Assembly (NCBI RefSeq): GCF_029784155.1
Contig: NC_073693.1
Coordinates: 22,852,002-22,916,001, forward strand
Length of the DNA: 64,000 nt
From: Uranotaenia lowii
Taxonomy: Eukaryota > Arthropoda > Insecta > Diptera > Culicidae
Reading direction: 5' to 3'
This document shows positions 1 through 12,495 of the stretch, piece by piece. The first letter of the stretch is position 1, and every line of letters starts with the position of its first letter. Made by a program: the position numbers and the translations under genes. The notes under the pieces are model-generated. The model had not been told where the DNA came from. It made no database searches and was given only the letters and a program-made list of their open reading frames with translations.

Positions 1-215
1 GGAAGACTTGCGTCTATCATTTTTCTTTTCAGCGTATTACCTGTTACATATTCCTATGCATTGCAGATATTACTACGGCCAGGCCAACCATGTGATGAAA
101 ACCGCGAAAGATACAGGATATAGGGGCGGAATGAAGCGTGGAGATCCCTATCAAACGCTTCATATAATATTTTGAATATGTAAAGACCTAAATATGAATT
201 TATGTCATTTGGGAA
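1..215. repeat. Dispersed repeat A, copy 1 (cut by window edge)
   Basis: The stretch aligns along most of its length with 58665-58885 in the same orientation. Shared blocks include tgcattgcaga, gtgatgaaaaccgc versus gtgattaataccgc, aaagatacagga, and ccctatcaaacgcttcat versus tcctaccaaacgcttcat. A weaker third match lies at 10168-10260. The left limit is unknown because the match reaches the first bases of the window. It looks like an interspersed repeat, perhaps a piece of a transposable element. No terminal repeat, tail or recognisable protein was found. Confidence 0.6.
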
Positions 216-504
216 AGTATATATGGAATATTGATACATTAAATGCTGTTAAGGAATTATGAAATTACGATACTTACCAACATTATACTCACCGCAATAA
301 TAATTAGAATATAGAATATTACATTTGGGTTTTTGTAAATCAGCTATTCTCACATTATAAAAATAGTAAGTTTCAAGCATGGATTTTCATTAAAGTTCTC
401 CCTTTGAAATAATTCTATTTTTGAACGAAAGATAAAAATAAACTGGTTTTTCAATAATCCTTAAATATATCTTGAGCTTAAGAGGAGATCTGACAGCACT
501 GCTT
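216..504. other. AT-rich non-coding sequence
   Basis: No gene is supported. Near 455-480 the string tcttgagcttaa with its left context recurs at 5142-5170, so a short dispersed-repeat end may be present. Confidence 0.5.
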
Positions 505-789
505 AGGCCGATGACATAGTGAATACGATGCGATGCGATGCGGTGAATGCGATTCAATGCGGTGAACCACATTTGATGAAAATGTATGTGTGCGATGCGA
601 TGCGAATTGGCGGAAAATTTACGGACGCAGCCTACGCGAACTCGAACGGCGGAACAAATTGACATCTCCTTCGCCGCGTTGAGTATGTCAGGTTTAAGCG
701 ATTCACATACATTTTCATCAAATGTGGTTCACCGCATTGAATCGCATTCACCGCATCGCATCGCATCGTATTCACTATGTCATCGGCCT
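505..789. repeat. Perfect inverted repeat with 86-bp arms
   Basis: Arm 505-590 is the exact reverse complement of arm 704-789. The spacer of 113 bp (591-703) is GC-rich. The arms carry a gcgat-type pentamer run (acgatgcgatgcgatgcg). The two short open frames that cross it are by-products of the symmetry. It may be a foldback or MITE-like element, or a hairpin-forming locus. No clear target duplication was found. Confidence 0.85.
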
Positions 790-2570
790 TATAGATAAAC
801 GCGAATCGTTCCGAAGGAATTTTGTGACCTTATTTTAAGATGTTTTATGCGTGTTAAATTTCAAATTTATCGTGCGATCGTTGAACAAAGTGTGAAGAAT
901 TGCATTTAATCAGGTGTTTAGAAAAATAACTCGATATTTTTAAAGAAAATTGTGTTTTTAGTTCGTACGATTTGCTATTAAGATGACGTGGTATTGACAG
1001 GTTTCAGATCTTAGCGAAAAAATAGTTTTGAAAAACAAGTAGAGATGGCGCTTTACCGGATCGAATCATGGCTAGCGTTAGCGTTGTGGTTTATGTTTTG
1101 CTATAGAAGCGAGACAGTAACTCTATGACGAGTACAGTGATGGAATAATCCTCATAGAGACCAGCAAGCTAAGTATCGCTTTCCCTTTTTCCATTACCGA
1201 AATTGGAGACTTTGTACTATTTTAAATCAGAATAATCAAAACTAAATTCATTTATTTACTAAATTATCTACTAAATTTTGATCCTGGTTTCAAAATACAT
1301 ATATCTACATTTGATTTCGAAGTTCTCAGATCAGCGGAAATAACAGAAGATGGCGCTGAGAAGCTATTGAAAAGTGCCATGGCTAGCATTAGCGTTACTT
1401 TGTTACGTTATTCTACTCCATTCTAAAATTAGTATATCTTCGGGCGTTTTCCAAGCTGATAAATAAGATAATCAGGCAAAATTTAGAAAAGTTATGAACT
1501 TTTTTTTCCTATATTGCTGCAACAGTATCCCACACTTTAAACGTCTCATTAAACAGATGATCTATTATAACTTCAAAGCAGATTCCTGAACTTAACAGTG
1601 GCAGCTACGGTTTTGAGAAAAATATTTATGCATATGAAAGATAATCTCAAAGAAAACTTTGTGTAAGACAGGGAATTCTTGGATTATAAATGTCACTGGA
1701 GATAACTATAGATTTAGCAGTGCTACAACTTTATTTTCATCATTAATATTTAAACAAAACTACTATGCTAATATGAACACTCCTTTACCGAACAACTGAA
1801 ACCATATTTTGAATCAAATTTGCTCTAGCTAATTGTATAAGCAGATTATTTTTAAATTTTATTAAGCGTCAGTGTATGTGAACTGATTCATTCATTGTGG
1901 CTAAGGCAAAGTAGGAAAAAGTTAGATCTACAGAGTTGATTTTATGATAATTTAATCGGGATATTCCAGAAAGTGGTATTTTTTGTTTTGAGCCAATAAT
2001 TTTTATGTTTGAAGTTATCTAGGAATTTATATGCAACACTCACGAGTAACAGTTGGGACCGTATGAATAAGCAAACAAGTTTATGATTCCTGATGACAGA
2101 AATGAGTAACAATTTGTGCAGAATACGTGCCGTCATTTAGGCGTTTTATGTAGCAGTCGGTGGTAATGAAAACATTTGGAGATAGCAAAAAAGCTATAGG
2201 CCGGTCATCTCAATTCATTTAATACAAAGTTACACAGGATAATTAATTGAGATTCCTTGAAAATTTCAATTTCATCAAATAATTCACAATTTTGAATTTC
2301 TTAGCTTTCTTAGTTTAGTTAGAAACTAGATTATCAACTCTTGAAGATTTGTTTTAATTGTGAGATATGACGCATAATTGCTTCTATGCTTATATTATAA
2401 ACTTTTAGTTTGAATTCGATTAAGAGGTAGATTTATATGATTGGTAAAATACTGCTTTGAAGAGTAAATTTAACATACGATAAGATGTTTCAACCTATTT
2501 TACCAAAACCGAAACGTTATTGATTTCTATCTTTCATTTATTTTTCCGTCCATCAAGAAGAAATGATTTA
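790..2570. other. Intergenic DNA with a local diverged duplication
   Basis: No gene is supported. Two segments, about 997-1100 and 1318-1400, share the ordered words cagatc, gatggcgct, ccatggctagc or tcatggctagc, and ttagcgtt. They are therefore diverged direct copies of one roughly 80-bp sequence. The rest is unremarkable AT-rich DNA. Confidence 0.5.
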
Positions 2571-3320
2571 GGGGGCATCCATAAATTACGTAACGTTCCT
2601 AGGGGGGGGAGGGAGTAAGCTCGACCGTTACGAATTGTGACATAGGGGAGGGGGGGAGGTATGCTCATCGTTACGTAACGAATGATAAGCCCACCAGAAT
2701 CAGCTTAAAATTTGTAAGCTTCAACATGATTAAATTGGTTTGTAACCTTCCCTTTTTAATGATTCTGAGATAGACTCCTTAAACTGTGTGTTGGATATCC
2801 AAGAAATAATCGCTAGAAAACCGAATATTAGATATGTACATTCACCCTCAAGAACTGTATTCAACCTTAAGACGGAAATTTTACCTCAATTAATTAAAAA
2901 AAATGCAATTTTGGTTATTCCGACGAAAACTACTTAGTGGAGTATATTTTACATAATTGTTTATTTATTTTGCTCCTTGAACAACATAAATTAAACAAGG
3001 TAGATCATTAGTTAACAATCACAGAACAACTAGTAATAAGACAATAATTTTATTTTATCAGAGAGTTATCATCAATGAGAACTAAGAAGCTATATGAATA
3101 GATATAATTCCGTTTCGTTAATAAATTTTGTATTAAAATCTTTTCTTACCATCGAAAACCATTATTCAAAAACATAAAAAGATGGGGGGGGGGGGGGGTA
3201 ATTATCAGCGTTACGTAATTTTCATAGGGGGGTACGTCCAAGCGTGACGATTTGTGACATACGGGGGGGAGGGGGTCAAAAAAGTGCAATTTTTGCGTTA
3301 CGTAATTTATGGACACTGTC
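2571..3320. mobile_element. MITE-like element with ataaattacgtaacg termini
   Basis: The left end reads gggggcatccataaattacg. The right end, read in reverse complement, gives gacagtgtccataaattacg. The two ends therefore form an imperfect terminal inverted repeat with an identical core, tccataaattacgtaacg. Both ends continue into G-rich tracts (2601-2660 and 3184-3275 on the plus strand) and again into cgttacgtaa and gtgacata motifs, so the inverted symmetry extends well past 50 bp. The interior (about 2690-3160) is AT-rich and non-coding. Similar termini are, from memory, common in mosquito genomes. Transposase family and target duplication are not resolved. Confidence 0.65.
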
Positions 3321-3487
3321 GAGATAAATGATGTCACAGTTATCAAAATTATTTAGCCTTAAGAAAATTATCTTTTTTCGTAATCTACAAAAATAATACA
3401 TCTGTACAAGGAATATAAAAAGTTGTTTCATGATTGATGAAGTTTAATACAGTAATGGTTGTATTATTCTGTAAAGGGTTTTTTGTA

Positions 3488-4355
3488 GGGGAGAGTGGGG
3501 TATCGTGGGCCATGGGGAAACGTGGGCCACTTTTATATCTCAGATGTTTGTTGAGATAAAAATCTCAAACCAATTGTCATCGTCGTTGCTTTGCGAGAGC
3601 ATGTATTCCTATGTGTCGTTGACTGAAATACGCATCATATTATTCTTTTATTTATCAAGCTAAAAAAAGTCAGAAAAATTTACTTACATAATTAAAAAAA
3701 ACACCCGCTATTTTCATCGATGGGGAACCTAAAGTGCATAACAAAAATATGATCATACGCTTATGATCTTAGTTTTGTCATGATCTTTCACGTGGAAACG
3801 GAATTTTTGATGAAACATCAATAAGTCACACAAACGCAACCAATTTGCAAATCATAGCTTGTGGGAAATCGTGGGCCACACATCTTGAATCACCTATATT
3901 TTTATGTTTTTATTCACATTCAGAACTTTAAATACGTTTTACATATTTGCAAAGTTTTCTTATGCCAAATGAAGAGTTATGAAAAATATTTTGTCCATTC
4001 TATATAAGAATGCGATCATACACAGCTCTCTTTTTTACTTCATCATCTGAAATTGCTTTAAAATAACGAAATAAATTAGGAAATCACAGTTTTGGGTCAA
4101 CTCATAAACTTTGCATGTTATTTGATCAATTTGGATTTGATGGCCCACGATTCCCCACCATTTTTCAAAATCCAAAAAATATTGCTGTTTTTCAAATAAT
4201 CAGAATTTGGGTAAAATAACTTATTTAAAAATTTTAAAAAAATACCTTATGATACCTTGAAAATGTAGAAAACCATACCATTTTTAATTTTATCTTTTAT
4301 GATAAAGAAGTTATGGAACAACAAAAAAAAGTGGCCCATGATTCCCCACTCTCCC
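3488..4355. mobile_element. MITE-like element with gggagagtgggg termini
   Basis: The left end reads gggagagtggggtatcgtgg. The right end in reverse complement gives gggagagtggggaatcatgg, followed on both sides by gccac-type sequence. This makes a terminal inverted repeat of about 25 bp. The motif gtgggccac or its complement recurs inside (near 3523, 3860 and 4140), which suggests sub-terminal repeats. The 868-bp body has no coding capacity; the 68-codon frame at its right end is incidental. Confidence 0.65.
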
Positions 4356-4903
4356 ATACTTTTTGGTAAAAATCTATCACTAATTAGAAACATTAGATTG
4401 ATTAATTGCAAAACGTTATTCATTGTGATTTACCAAAATAAAAATTGTTTTCCATTTATTCAAACATCTATTTTATGTTTTGTAAGAAATAATTCAAAAT
4501 GTTAAAAAATGCGTTAGATAAAAAAAAGCGCAATAGGAAAAGAAAGCATTGGTTGAATAAGGTAAAAATATAAGGGATAAAAAGCAGGAAAACAAAATGT
4601 TAATTTTTTTTATTGATTATTCGTTGAAAATAGCATACATACATAATACATATACACTATTCAAATATATCGTTACTTCAGAAACCAGCAAAAGTGTAGG
4701 GTAAAAATTACAGTTTATTTAGATCTTTACACTAGTCAGAAGTGTCTCCTGATCATATCCTTTCACCCCATTTCAGGAAAAAAAATATTTGCTAGGATGC
4801 AGAGGTGACCTCGGCCCTAAAGCACGAAAATATTCTTTCAATCCTTTTTCTCTTTTCCGAACTATCTATTGACTACTAGAACGTGGCCGGCGCCGTTATT
4901 GAT

Positions 4904-5062
4904 GAATAAAGAGAGAGCATCAGTTTTGTTCATTGTGAATGTGTTGTCAATCCTAGACACCATTCTTTTGACCTCTGAGCAAAATTGATGGCCTCGGTCA
5001 ATCACGGAGTAGCAACCATTGGCGATGTGGGATTCGTTCTACTGAGCCACGCCTGCGATCAT
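4904..5062. repeat. Dispersed repeat B, copy 1
   Basis: It aligns over about 150 bp with 17650-17805 at roughly 85 percent by eye. Shared blocks are attgtgaatgtg, tgtcaatcc, ttgacctctg, gcaaaattgatggcctcgg, aatcacggagtagcaacca and ctactgagccac. On the minus strand one end holds tggctcagtaga, which resembles a tRNA-type A box. No convincing B box was found, so a SINE origin is only a possibility. Confidence 0.65.
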
Positions 5063-8000
5063 GGATTAAAAGTTAATGATGAAGCATTTCGGATTCAATG
5101 ATTAAAGGTGGATGTGAGTAGTCAATCAAGCTAAGCTAAGCTAATCCTTAAAAATATCTTGAGCTTAAAAATTCAACAACATTCTCAAATGATCACATAA
5201 ATTTTTAACGCTAATTGGCGTGTAAAATTGAAAAACTTTCTATCGGAAACTGCACTTGAAATTGTCGGGTTGGGCGGATGTGTTATATCACATCCTACGA
5301 AACATACTTTCACAAAGTTTTAAATATCAACTCACGAAAATTCTAGAGAGGACGTGTACATGATTGCGTTTCTGCGCACAAAATTTCTAATCCTGTAGAA
5401 TTCGACTCTGCTCAAAGTTTTTTTTTTGTAATTATGTACTTACTTTTATGACTCAAACCCATTACTACCTAAATTTATGATGCTTGATCAACAACATTAT
5501 AAAGGGAGAAATGTTGTAGAATGAAATAACAAGAAAAAATGAGCTGTCTTAATATATAAGACCATCCTAATACAAAATAGATCGGTACGGGCTCACCAAG
5601 GCAGCATAAAAGGATAACAGGACTCTTTTGTTGGCCGATCTGGTAGCGCTTAATTTACCACAAGAGAGCTTCAGTAACGCCATAACCAAATTTGAATAAA
5701 AACAGATACACTTCTTGAGAACTTGTTTTCAAATTTTTCTTTCTTCTTCACATGGTCCAATTTCGAATTTTTCAATTTTTCAAATAACGCTTCCATAGTC
5801 AAAAAATCTATCGAGATCGAGATCGAGATTTTCACGGAGCTGTCATAAACACAACCGATCACTTTTTTTTCTCATGGCCAACTCTTACTAAGTACACCAA
5901 GGTACTACAAAATCTCACTGTAATACTAGAAAGTTTTTAAATACTTACTGAGGTAAAGAGTATTAAGCATGATCATTTAAAGCAGAATATTCAAACGACA
6001 TTAGTGCCTATTACTTAATGTTTGTTACAAAACCAGATTTCACGTTTTGGGGTAATTTTATCATAGTTGGATTTAACGTGTCTAAACATCTTCAAAATTA
6101 TTGTTTTGATGGCAATTAGTACAGAAGGATTAAAACATCAATAACAGTTTTTGTTAGGACTCAATTGAAATTTTCCACATTTTCTTTCAAAAACAAGTAT
6201 ACTCAAAAGATGGACAATGTTGCTGAATACATTTAAGGGCAAAAATTATAAACATTTCTCAATATTATTCGGCCTCAAAAACAAATGAAATTTAACCTCC
6301 ATGCAATTCCCTAAGTCTTCCCACTGTTCCTGTTTTCTTTTTGTATTCAAACTTAGCCATTTGATAGGGTTTTTAGCCATTTGTTCTCTACAGGCTTTTT
6401 CGTAGAAAATATCCAAAAATTATTATAGAATGACCTTAAAATAACTCTAAAACTATACCTATACAAAGGAAAAAAGTTAAACTTTCATATAAAACAACTT
6501 TAAAACTACATTTTAAGTAATATAAAAACAAAATTTAGCCTATTTGAAACTCAATTTATAGGCTTTCAAACGTAGAAAACTGTTTTCAGATATTTCAATT
6601 TCGACTTAGTTAATGACGATTATCTGCAAAAATTTCAAGTTGATCAAAATTACCCCGGTGATCGAAGTTCCTCCAGTTTACGGTACCTATTTTGAAAAGT
6701 TCCATAACAGAGAAGAAATTAAAACTTTAACCCATTTTCTATAAAAAAATTATTTTGATATCCTTTGATACAACTTCCAACTGCGAATCTATAATCTTCC
6801 ATGCAAGAAAATGTCGATAAAAAGATGATTTTCGTATTTTGTATACCAGGGAGTTAAAAAAAATCGGCTTATGAGCTCATTAAGGAATCTCTCTCTATAA
6901 ATGTAACTTTAAAAATGTCAAAAATAAACTATGAGTTGAATAGAAGAACATTAAAAAAAAACTTTTCAATTATCTGTTTTTCTTGAGCTTATCCATATCA
7001 ACGCGAGGTAAATTTAATTCAGTTTTAAAATAATGAAATATGATTCTGAAAACCGGAGACTATGGAGCTCTACTGTCATTGATTTGCTCTTGAATTTCAA
7101 GGTCTTATCCGAACTTTATTAAATCAGAAACAAATGAAAAAAAATTTGCCCATTCTTTTTGAACAGTAAGCAATTTGCAACAAAGAACATATATAATTGA
7201 AGCGCAAAATTGTTTTTAATTTTTTAAAGGACACATTGTTCCCAACATTTTAGATCAATTGCTAAGAATTAATTAAAAAATCATTAAATGAAGAATCAAT
7301 TACTGATAGCACAAGGCAAAAAAGTCACTTTTTTAGGTACAAAAAAATTAAGAGCTTTTTTTGACTGATGCGAGAGGGCTGGAGCCAAATATGCTTATAA
7401 TATCATAATATCATCTCGATTTTGAGATTAGAGGCCAACATTACAAAGATATTGAAAATAGAGGCTTTGAATCAATGATACGCTTTCTCGATGACAGAGA
7501 ATAATTTCGGAAATCCAACCCGAATTTCACAAACATAAAATCAAAATGAATCTTAGACAGATTTGAAAGCAAAATGTTTTGCAGCCTTCAACAAAGTTGT
7601 TAATAAATTTAAATCTTCAATATTGAAAACTTTAAAACGTCCTTAAGTAATAGACAGAAATAGTTACTTTTTTCAATTAAATTTTCTAATAAGTTATTAC
7701 ATTTTTTTTCAAAGCATTGCATCTCTTCAACTGGAATATTTAGGAAAATCAGGATACTTCATTAAACAAAGGATAGTAAAAAGGTTTCAAATTGGTTTCA
7801 TGTGGTTATCAATTGAAGACTGATTTAAGTAAAAATAAGTAAATAAAATTTCCACTATCCATAGCATGATAGTCAAAATCTGACGAAATGTAATCAAATT
7901 CAGTTAATCAATCACATGCATAAGAATGCTGTCATCTTGTGTAGTTATTGTTCTTTTATGAAGAGTCGCAACCAATTGCAATCAACTTTTTTTTTAACAA

Positions 8001-9608
8001 ATCTAAAATTGGATTATAACTTTTAATTCTTGTTGTATGAATGTTCGGAAACCATATTAACGATATGATTGGTGTGAATCTCGGAACCCAACCGAGTGCG
8101 AAACCAAAATTAAGAATATGATTTTTCAAAACTCTATTCGAATATGATTCAAAACTATAATCAAAACTCTATTCTTATTATTTCAAAATTTCCATCTGAA
8201 ATAAAAGTTTTGTTACAATATTTTTAATTTGATATTGACTTCATGATGTACCTTCGATTCTTAAATATTTCAAACTACGAAAAGCCGCTCTGATAAAAAT
8301 TTATTGCTTCGATTGGCTCAAAATATAAGAAAGGTACACCAGAAAAATTGACGGCAAGTGCAAGCAAAGCTCTTTTTCTCATTTAAAAATGTTCCAAAAT
8401 AAACATCTTCACCAGGAAAGTTGATTTTTTTGGTGTGTGGTAGGAAAATGGCCTTGTTTGCGCTCACTCTCGTATTTGCATACTCCGCAAAATATCTTTT
8501 ATCACTTTTTTAAACCATACTCGTTAGATCTGTGCTAATTTTGATGAATCGAATAGTTGGTGATAAATGTGAGCTAGCTAGCTTCAGTGATTCTTAAACT
8601 TAAATCTTATTTTGTAACTATCTAATTACTTTAAATGTATTAAGAAATAGAATAGGGTTTTGAGATGCTTTTTGTTAAAATCGGGACTTGAAATTAAAAG
8701 TTTATTAATAAATTCAAAATAAAAATTTATTTAAGGGTTACCATGTAAAAATAGAACACGCTTCATTTCAAAGTTTTTAATTTTTCTATTTAAATAAATA
8801 ATGTTTAACAGGCAATTATATACTTTAACAGAGAAATAATTGAAAAAAATTCTTATGCATCTCTGTTGGTCTGTTTTTAATTTGTTACTTTATAAACAAA
8901 GAAATCAAAATTGAATTGTATGAACCATCTATAAATTTAAACTTTATTTCAACTAACTTTTCGCGCAAAATATTTAAAAATATGTTAATCTAACCTTCAA
9001 TACTAATTGAAGCTATTTGAAAAGCTGTTTTTAAAAGCTACATCTACGCTCAAGCTTAAAAACATGAGATAACTGGAAATGGACCTATTTTTCAAAAATT
9101 TTAACTAAGGTAGCGCCCAAAATTCATGATACATGAGATTTTCGATAAAAAATAGCTGAACCTGGAAAAACGACAAAAAATTTAACCAATGTGGTTATAC
9201 AATTTTTGAAAAAAATGTTAAAAAAAAGTTTCCTGAACGATGAAGTGGTATGTAGTCAAAAAAATAATCTTCCGTGAATTTTTCTTTAGTAAGGGAAAAG
9301 TTTTCCATTTAAATCGTAAAATTGAAATAAAGTTTTTATGCATCATGAACATCTTGAAATTAGGGAAGTACTTGTTTTGCAGAGCAATCTTTCGATACGT
9401 GGAATAAAATTTTGAGTCGAAAGAAGGATTAAAAAACCGGATGAAAAATAATCCAGCCTGAAGTTAATTCCAAAAAAAAATATCATTAAACATTTCAAGC
9501 TATGATATTTTCCTTACATATTTAGCAAAAAGTGGAGCAAAATGATGAAGAAAGAAAAATATAACTTAAATTTCAACTAATTCAAGGTTAAGATATAATT
9601 TGTTACAC
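5063..9608. other. Long AT-rich intergenic block
   Basis: I find no gene, RNA gene or element boundary here. Poly-A and poly-T runs, short frames and a small gagatc microsatellite (about 5812-5830) are the only local structure. Several T-rich and A-rich stretches may be very old transposon or intron debris. Confidence 0.5.
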
Positions 9609-9700
9609 TTTTGTAATATTTGTCATTTTTATCATTTTTGTCCTTTCTATCGTTTTGTGATTTTTTTTATTTATGTCATTTTGGATGATAACAGTTTTGG
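9609..9700. repeat. Short decayed tttttgtca satellite remnant
   Basis: Irregular units such as tgtcatttttatcatttttgtc and tatgtcattttgg follow one another. They match the 9-bp tttttgtca/acaaaaatg satellite that is homogeneous elsewhere in the window, but carry many substitutions and indels. Confidence 0.5.
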
Positions 9701-9880
9701 GTGATTTAAGCAATTTTCACATTTTTTACAATTCTTTTTTAACAATATTGAATTGTTTTGATTTTTTTTTCAAATTTATATCAATATGAAAAAGATTTAT
9801 TTCTACTGGTGGCTCCAGAGAGTATCTTAATCGGACATTATTTTGGTTAGGTGATTTGATTTTTTTCGTTAAACTTTGTG

Positions 9881-9942
<62 letters not shown>
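9881..9942. repeat. (aagt)n microsatellite
   Basis: About 15 uninterrupted copies of aagt are present. The gtaagt words inside resemble splice donors but are a by-product of the repeat. Confidence 0.95.
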
Positions 9943-10002
9943 CTTATATTCTTGACGCCAATTGATTCATTGCGCAATTTTTGTAAGCTCAGTATAATTG
10001 AT

Positions 10003-10026
10003 TTATGGAAAATTTATTCCATGTCA
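10003..10026. repeat. 24-bp direct repeat, left copy
   Basis: The 24 bases that begin ttatggaaaatttattcc and end atgtca recur exactly at 11295-11318 in the same orientation. The block starts with a short palindrome (ggaaaatttattcc is near-symmetric). The 1.27 kb between the copies shows no recognised element. Confidence 0.75.
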
Positions 10027-10054
10027 CTAATCACTAATCACTAATCACTAATCG
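10024..10054. repeat. (tcactaa)n minisatellite, about 4 copies
   Basis: Four consecutive 7-bp units of tcactaa begin inside the end of the 24-bp direct repeat. Confidence 0.85.
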
Positions 10055-10167
10055 TACTTCCATAGCCAGAACTTATGTCTGAGTCCCAAAGAATAATAAG
10101 CGTATATTATTACTCTTCTTGTCTTTGTTCATGTTTTTGATCATTTTAACATAATGATCAAAAACAT

Positions 10168-10260
10168 AAAATGGTTGGGCCTACCATGGAGCAGAGAACG
10201 CAGAGATATCTGGAACACAGGAACAGGAAGAAACGTGGACCACCAGTACCATACGTTTCA
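10168..10260. repeat. Dispersed repeat A, diverged third copy
   Basis: The order ggcctaccatg, agaacgcagagata, ggaacaggaagaaacgtgga and ccatacgtttca parallels ggccaaccatg, aaaccgcgaaagata, ggaggaacgaaacgta and ccaaacgcttca of the two better copies (1-215 and 58665-58885). Similarity is weak and limited to about 90 bp. Confidence 0.35.
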
Positions 10261-10319
10261 AAGGGGATCGTTGGAAGCATGCTAAGAAAAATGCTCCGTG
10301 TTGAAAATACCATGCTAAA

Positions 10320-11387
10320 TGTAAAATAACTTCACCAATCACTAGAGCCATTCTTCATCGGCTGGAAATGATTTATTTGGTACACAGAAATCACAAAACT
10401 TAAGACTAGAAATATTTTTAATAATTTGATATACATATTGGAAGAAAGATTTTTAAAAATTACTTGTAATTTTCTGCGTTGAACTGTTTTGGATTTCAGT
10501 GTACAATCATTTCTGGTCTTAGACCAAGGATAAAGCGCCTTTACTCGCTCTTGAAAATAAAAAAGAAGAAACGGAAACATTAATAGAACATTAAACCTTT
10601 CGAGGTCTGTTAAGAGCTCGAAAGGTTCTTCATAAATTTTACCCTTTTAAAAGAATTTGGTAGTGAGCTTACATCGGAACCTCTCTGCAAATGATGAACT
10701 CGAACTAATGAACGTAAAAATATCACCTTGAAAAATTATCTACAGAAAAACTGTTCCAAAGAAAAGCTTCTGAAACAGTGATCAAGGCGTTTTCTGAAAC
10801 ACTCCTGAATATATACCTTTATATTTAAACTTGCACACATGTTTCCATAATATTTGAGGTGGAATATTTCACGAGTTGTTTGAAAAATGTCCAACTGTCA
10901 ATTTTCCAAATGTTTTAATGTTGTGTAACAAAAAATTTAAAATAGTTTAGGACATAAAAAAGTATGAGTAATCAAAAAACTTATCTTTAAATTGGATCCG
11001 AAGCTTCACTGTAGTTCAGCGCTCATCTTCAAACTGAACTTCCCTAGATTGCTTCGGAAGACGTACCAGATCCTCCAACTGAATGCACAGAGTCAAAAGA
11101 TTTCACTTTTAAATCTTCATAATTGCACCACAGTTTGCAGTTCCACTTAAACTCTTTTCTATTAAACTCATTAATAACATAAACGCACAATTTCACGTGT
11201 AATTCACTTTTCAAACTTCAAACTTTAATTTTTCATTTATTTTTATTGGAGCAGAAAAAAACGCGTGCGATGTCTAAAAATCATCGCTTGCTTCTTATGG
11301 AAAATTTATTCCATGTCATTTCCAAAACAACCTTAAAATACTATTTTCAATAAGGCTTCATAAAAATATAAAATAAACCACCAAAGC
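10320..11387. other. Intergenic DNA, nothing recognised
   Basis: No gene is supported. The 82-codon minus-strand frame near 10332-10580 has no recognisable domain and AT-driven composition. Confidence 0.45.
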
Positions 11388-11560
11388 CTAGTTGCTGTTG
11401 TTAGCTGCGGAACCGTAAAACATCCGATAATACATGATTTTCCAATCCTGGCGGTGAGGTCCTCCCGGAGGCAATCGGTGTACCACAGACAACCCGATCA
11501 TCAGAGCAAAACCAAGAAGTGTCGTGATTGTTTTACATACATATAGACATACATATGTAC
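11388..11560 (-). CDS. Possible small 3' exon or spurious frame (unrecognised)
   Basis: A minus-strand open frame ends at a stop near 11388. Its last 45 or so codons look unusually protein-like. They form a hydrophobic run (LLGFALMIGLSVV) followed by a basic, proline- and tyrosine-containing tail (HRLPPGGPHRQ, then MYYRMFYG). This would fit a single-pass small membrane protein or a secretory signal. The frame continues upstream through a (catacata) microsatellite, where it ceases to look coding. If real, the exon should therefore start between about 11520 and 11560. I see no strong acceptor site there, and no family is recognised. It may equally be chance. Confidence 0.18.
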
Positions 11561-11578
11561 ATACATATGGTTCCTGTT
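11541..11578. repeat. catacata-type microsatellite
   Basis: An imperfect run of catacatat words spans about 38 bp. Confidence 0.8.
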
Positions 11579-12420
11579 CCCGGTCGATACAGCGAAATGG
11601 ATCCGAGAAGGAAGCCGTGGTGTCGGTGTGTGATAGGGTTTCTCGAAACTTGGAGCCTACCGGCACGTTTCGAGAATGTAGGAATCCATTCTCGATTCTG
11701 TTCCAGTTGCTGACGCTTTTGGGGCTAGCCAACTGATGATGAGGTTCAGCCGTTTTTGATTGTGTGTATGAGTCTCTTCTACGTGTGTGCGGTTTAGGCT
11801 CACAGTAAGTTTTTTTTGTATCTTGCGGACGATTGAGCTCTTACCAATTTCGAACGGAACACTTCCGGTTGAAAATGTTTAGATTAAATAATCAAGAAAT
11901 TTCAACAAAAAAACTTGACGTTTTTGAAAACCTAATTCTGTTGTTACTCAAAGATATAATAGGTTTCGAACAAATTTCAGAAAAATAAAAATTGACATTT
12001 TCAAGTACCCTAAATGTTTTAAAATACGATTTGAAAAGTTTTTATTTTTTTAAGAAAAAAAAAGTTTCAAACTTTCGGTCCTCAATTTACGTCTGACATT
12101 ATGAAATATGAATAAATTCTAGGGGATGCGGCCTATCACAATCGGATTCGTGACCGGAATCGAAAAGGGTTTGAACTGGGGGTGGTTCAGGTGGAGCTGT
12201 TTTGCTTGATTTTGGACCAACTTTCAAATTTGTTACGCGCTTTTGAGCATCTAGTGATTCATGCAATAGTATCTTAGTATTGTTGAATTTTGATAAGGAA
12301 GTTTTACCTAAAAGTATACTTTTACATATGTACCTTTTAATGTACCTAACTAGTCAAGTAAAATACCGTTCTGGGCTTAAACTTGTAGTTCAAAATCAAT
12401 TCTCAAATTTAAACATTCAT

Positions 12421-12495
12421 TCATCATTCTTGTATAGACACGAAAGCCGTGAAAACGGTAAAGTGTCTTTAATCTTAATAATAATAATAATAATC
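12421..12495 (+). mobile_element. Possible non-LTR retrotransposon 3' tail with (taa)n
   Basis: The segment ends in about six taa units, preceded by cgaaagccgtgaaaacggta and aagtgtctttaat. I associate this arrangement with the 3' ends of insect I/Loa-type LINEs. There is no coding sequence beside it, so only a 5'-truncated tail would remain. A simple microsatellite cannot be excluded. Confidence 0.35.

Noticed and set aside
390..798. Opposing frames of 91 and 70 codons
   Set aside because: They are produced by the perfect inverted repeat and its pentamer runs.
4904..5062. tRNA gene or firm SINE call
   Set aside because: Only an A-box-like word is present. No B box, cloverleaf or A/T-rich tail was found.
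9881..9942. Splice donors (gtaagt)
   Set aside because: They belong to the (aagt)n microsatellite.
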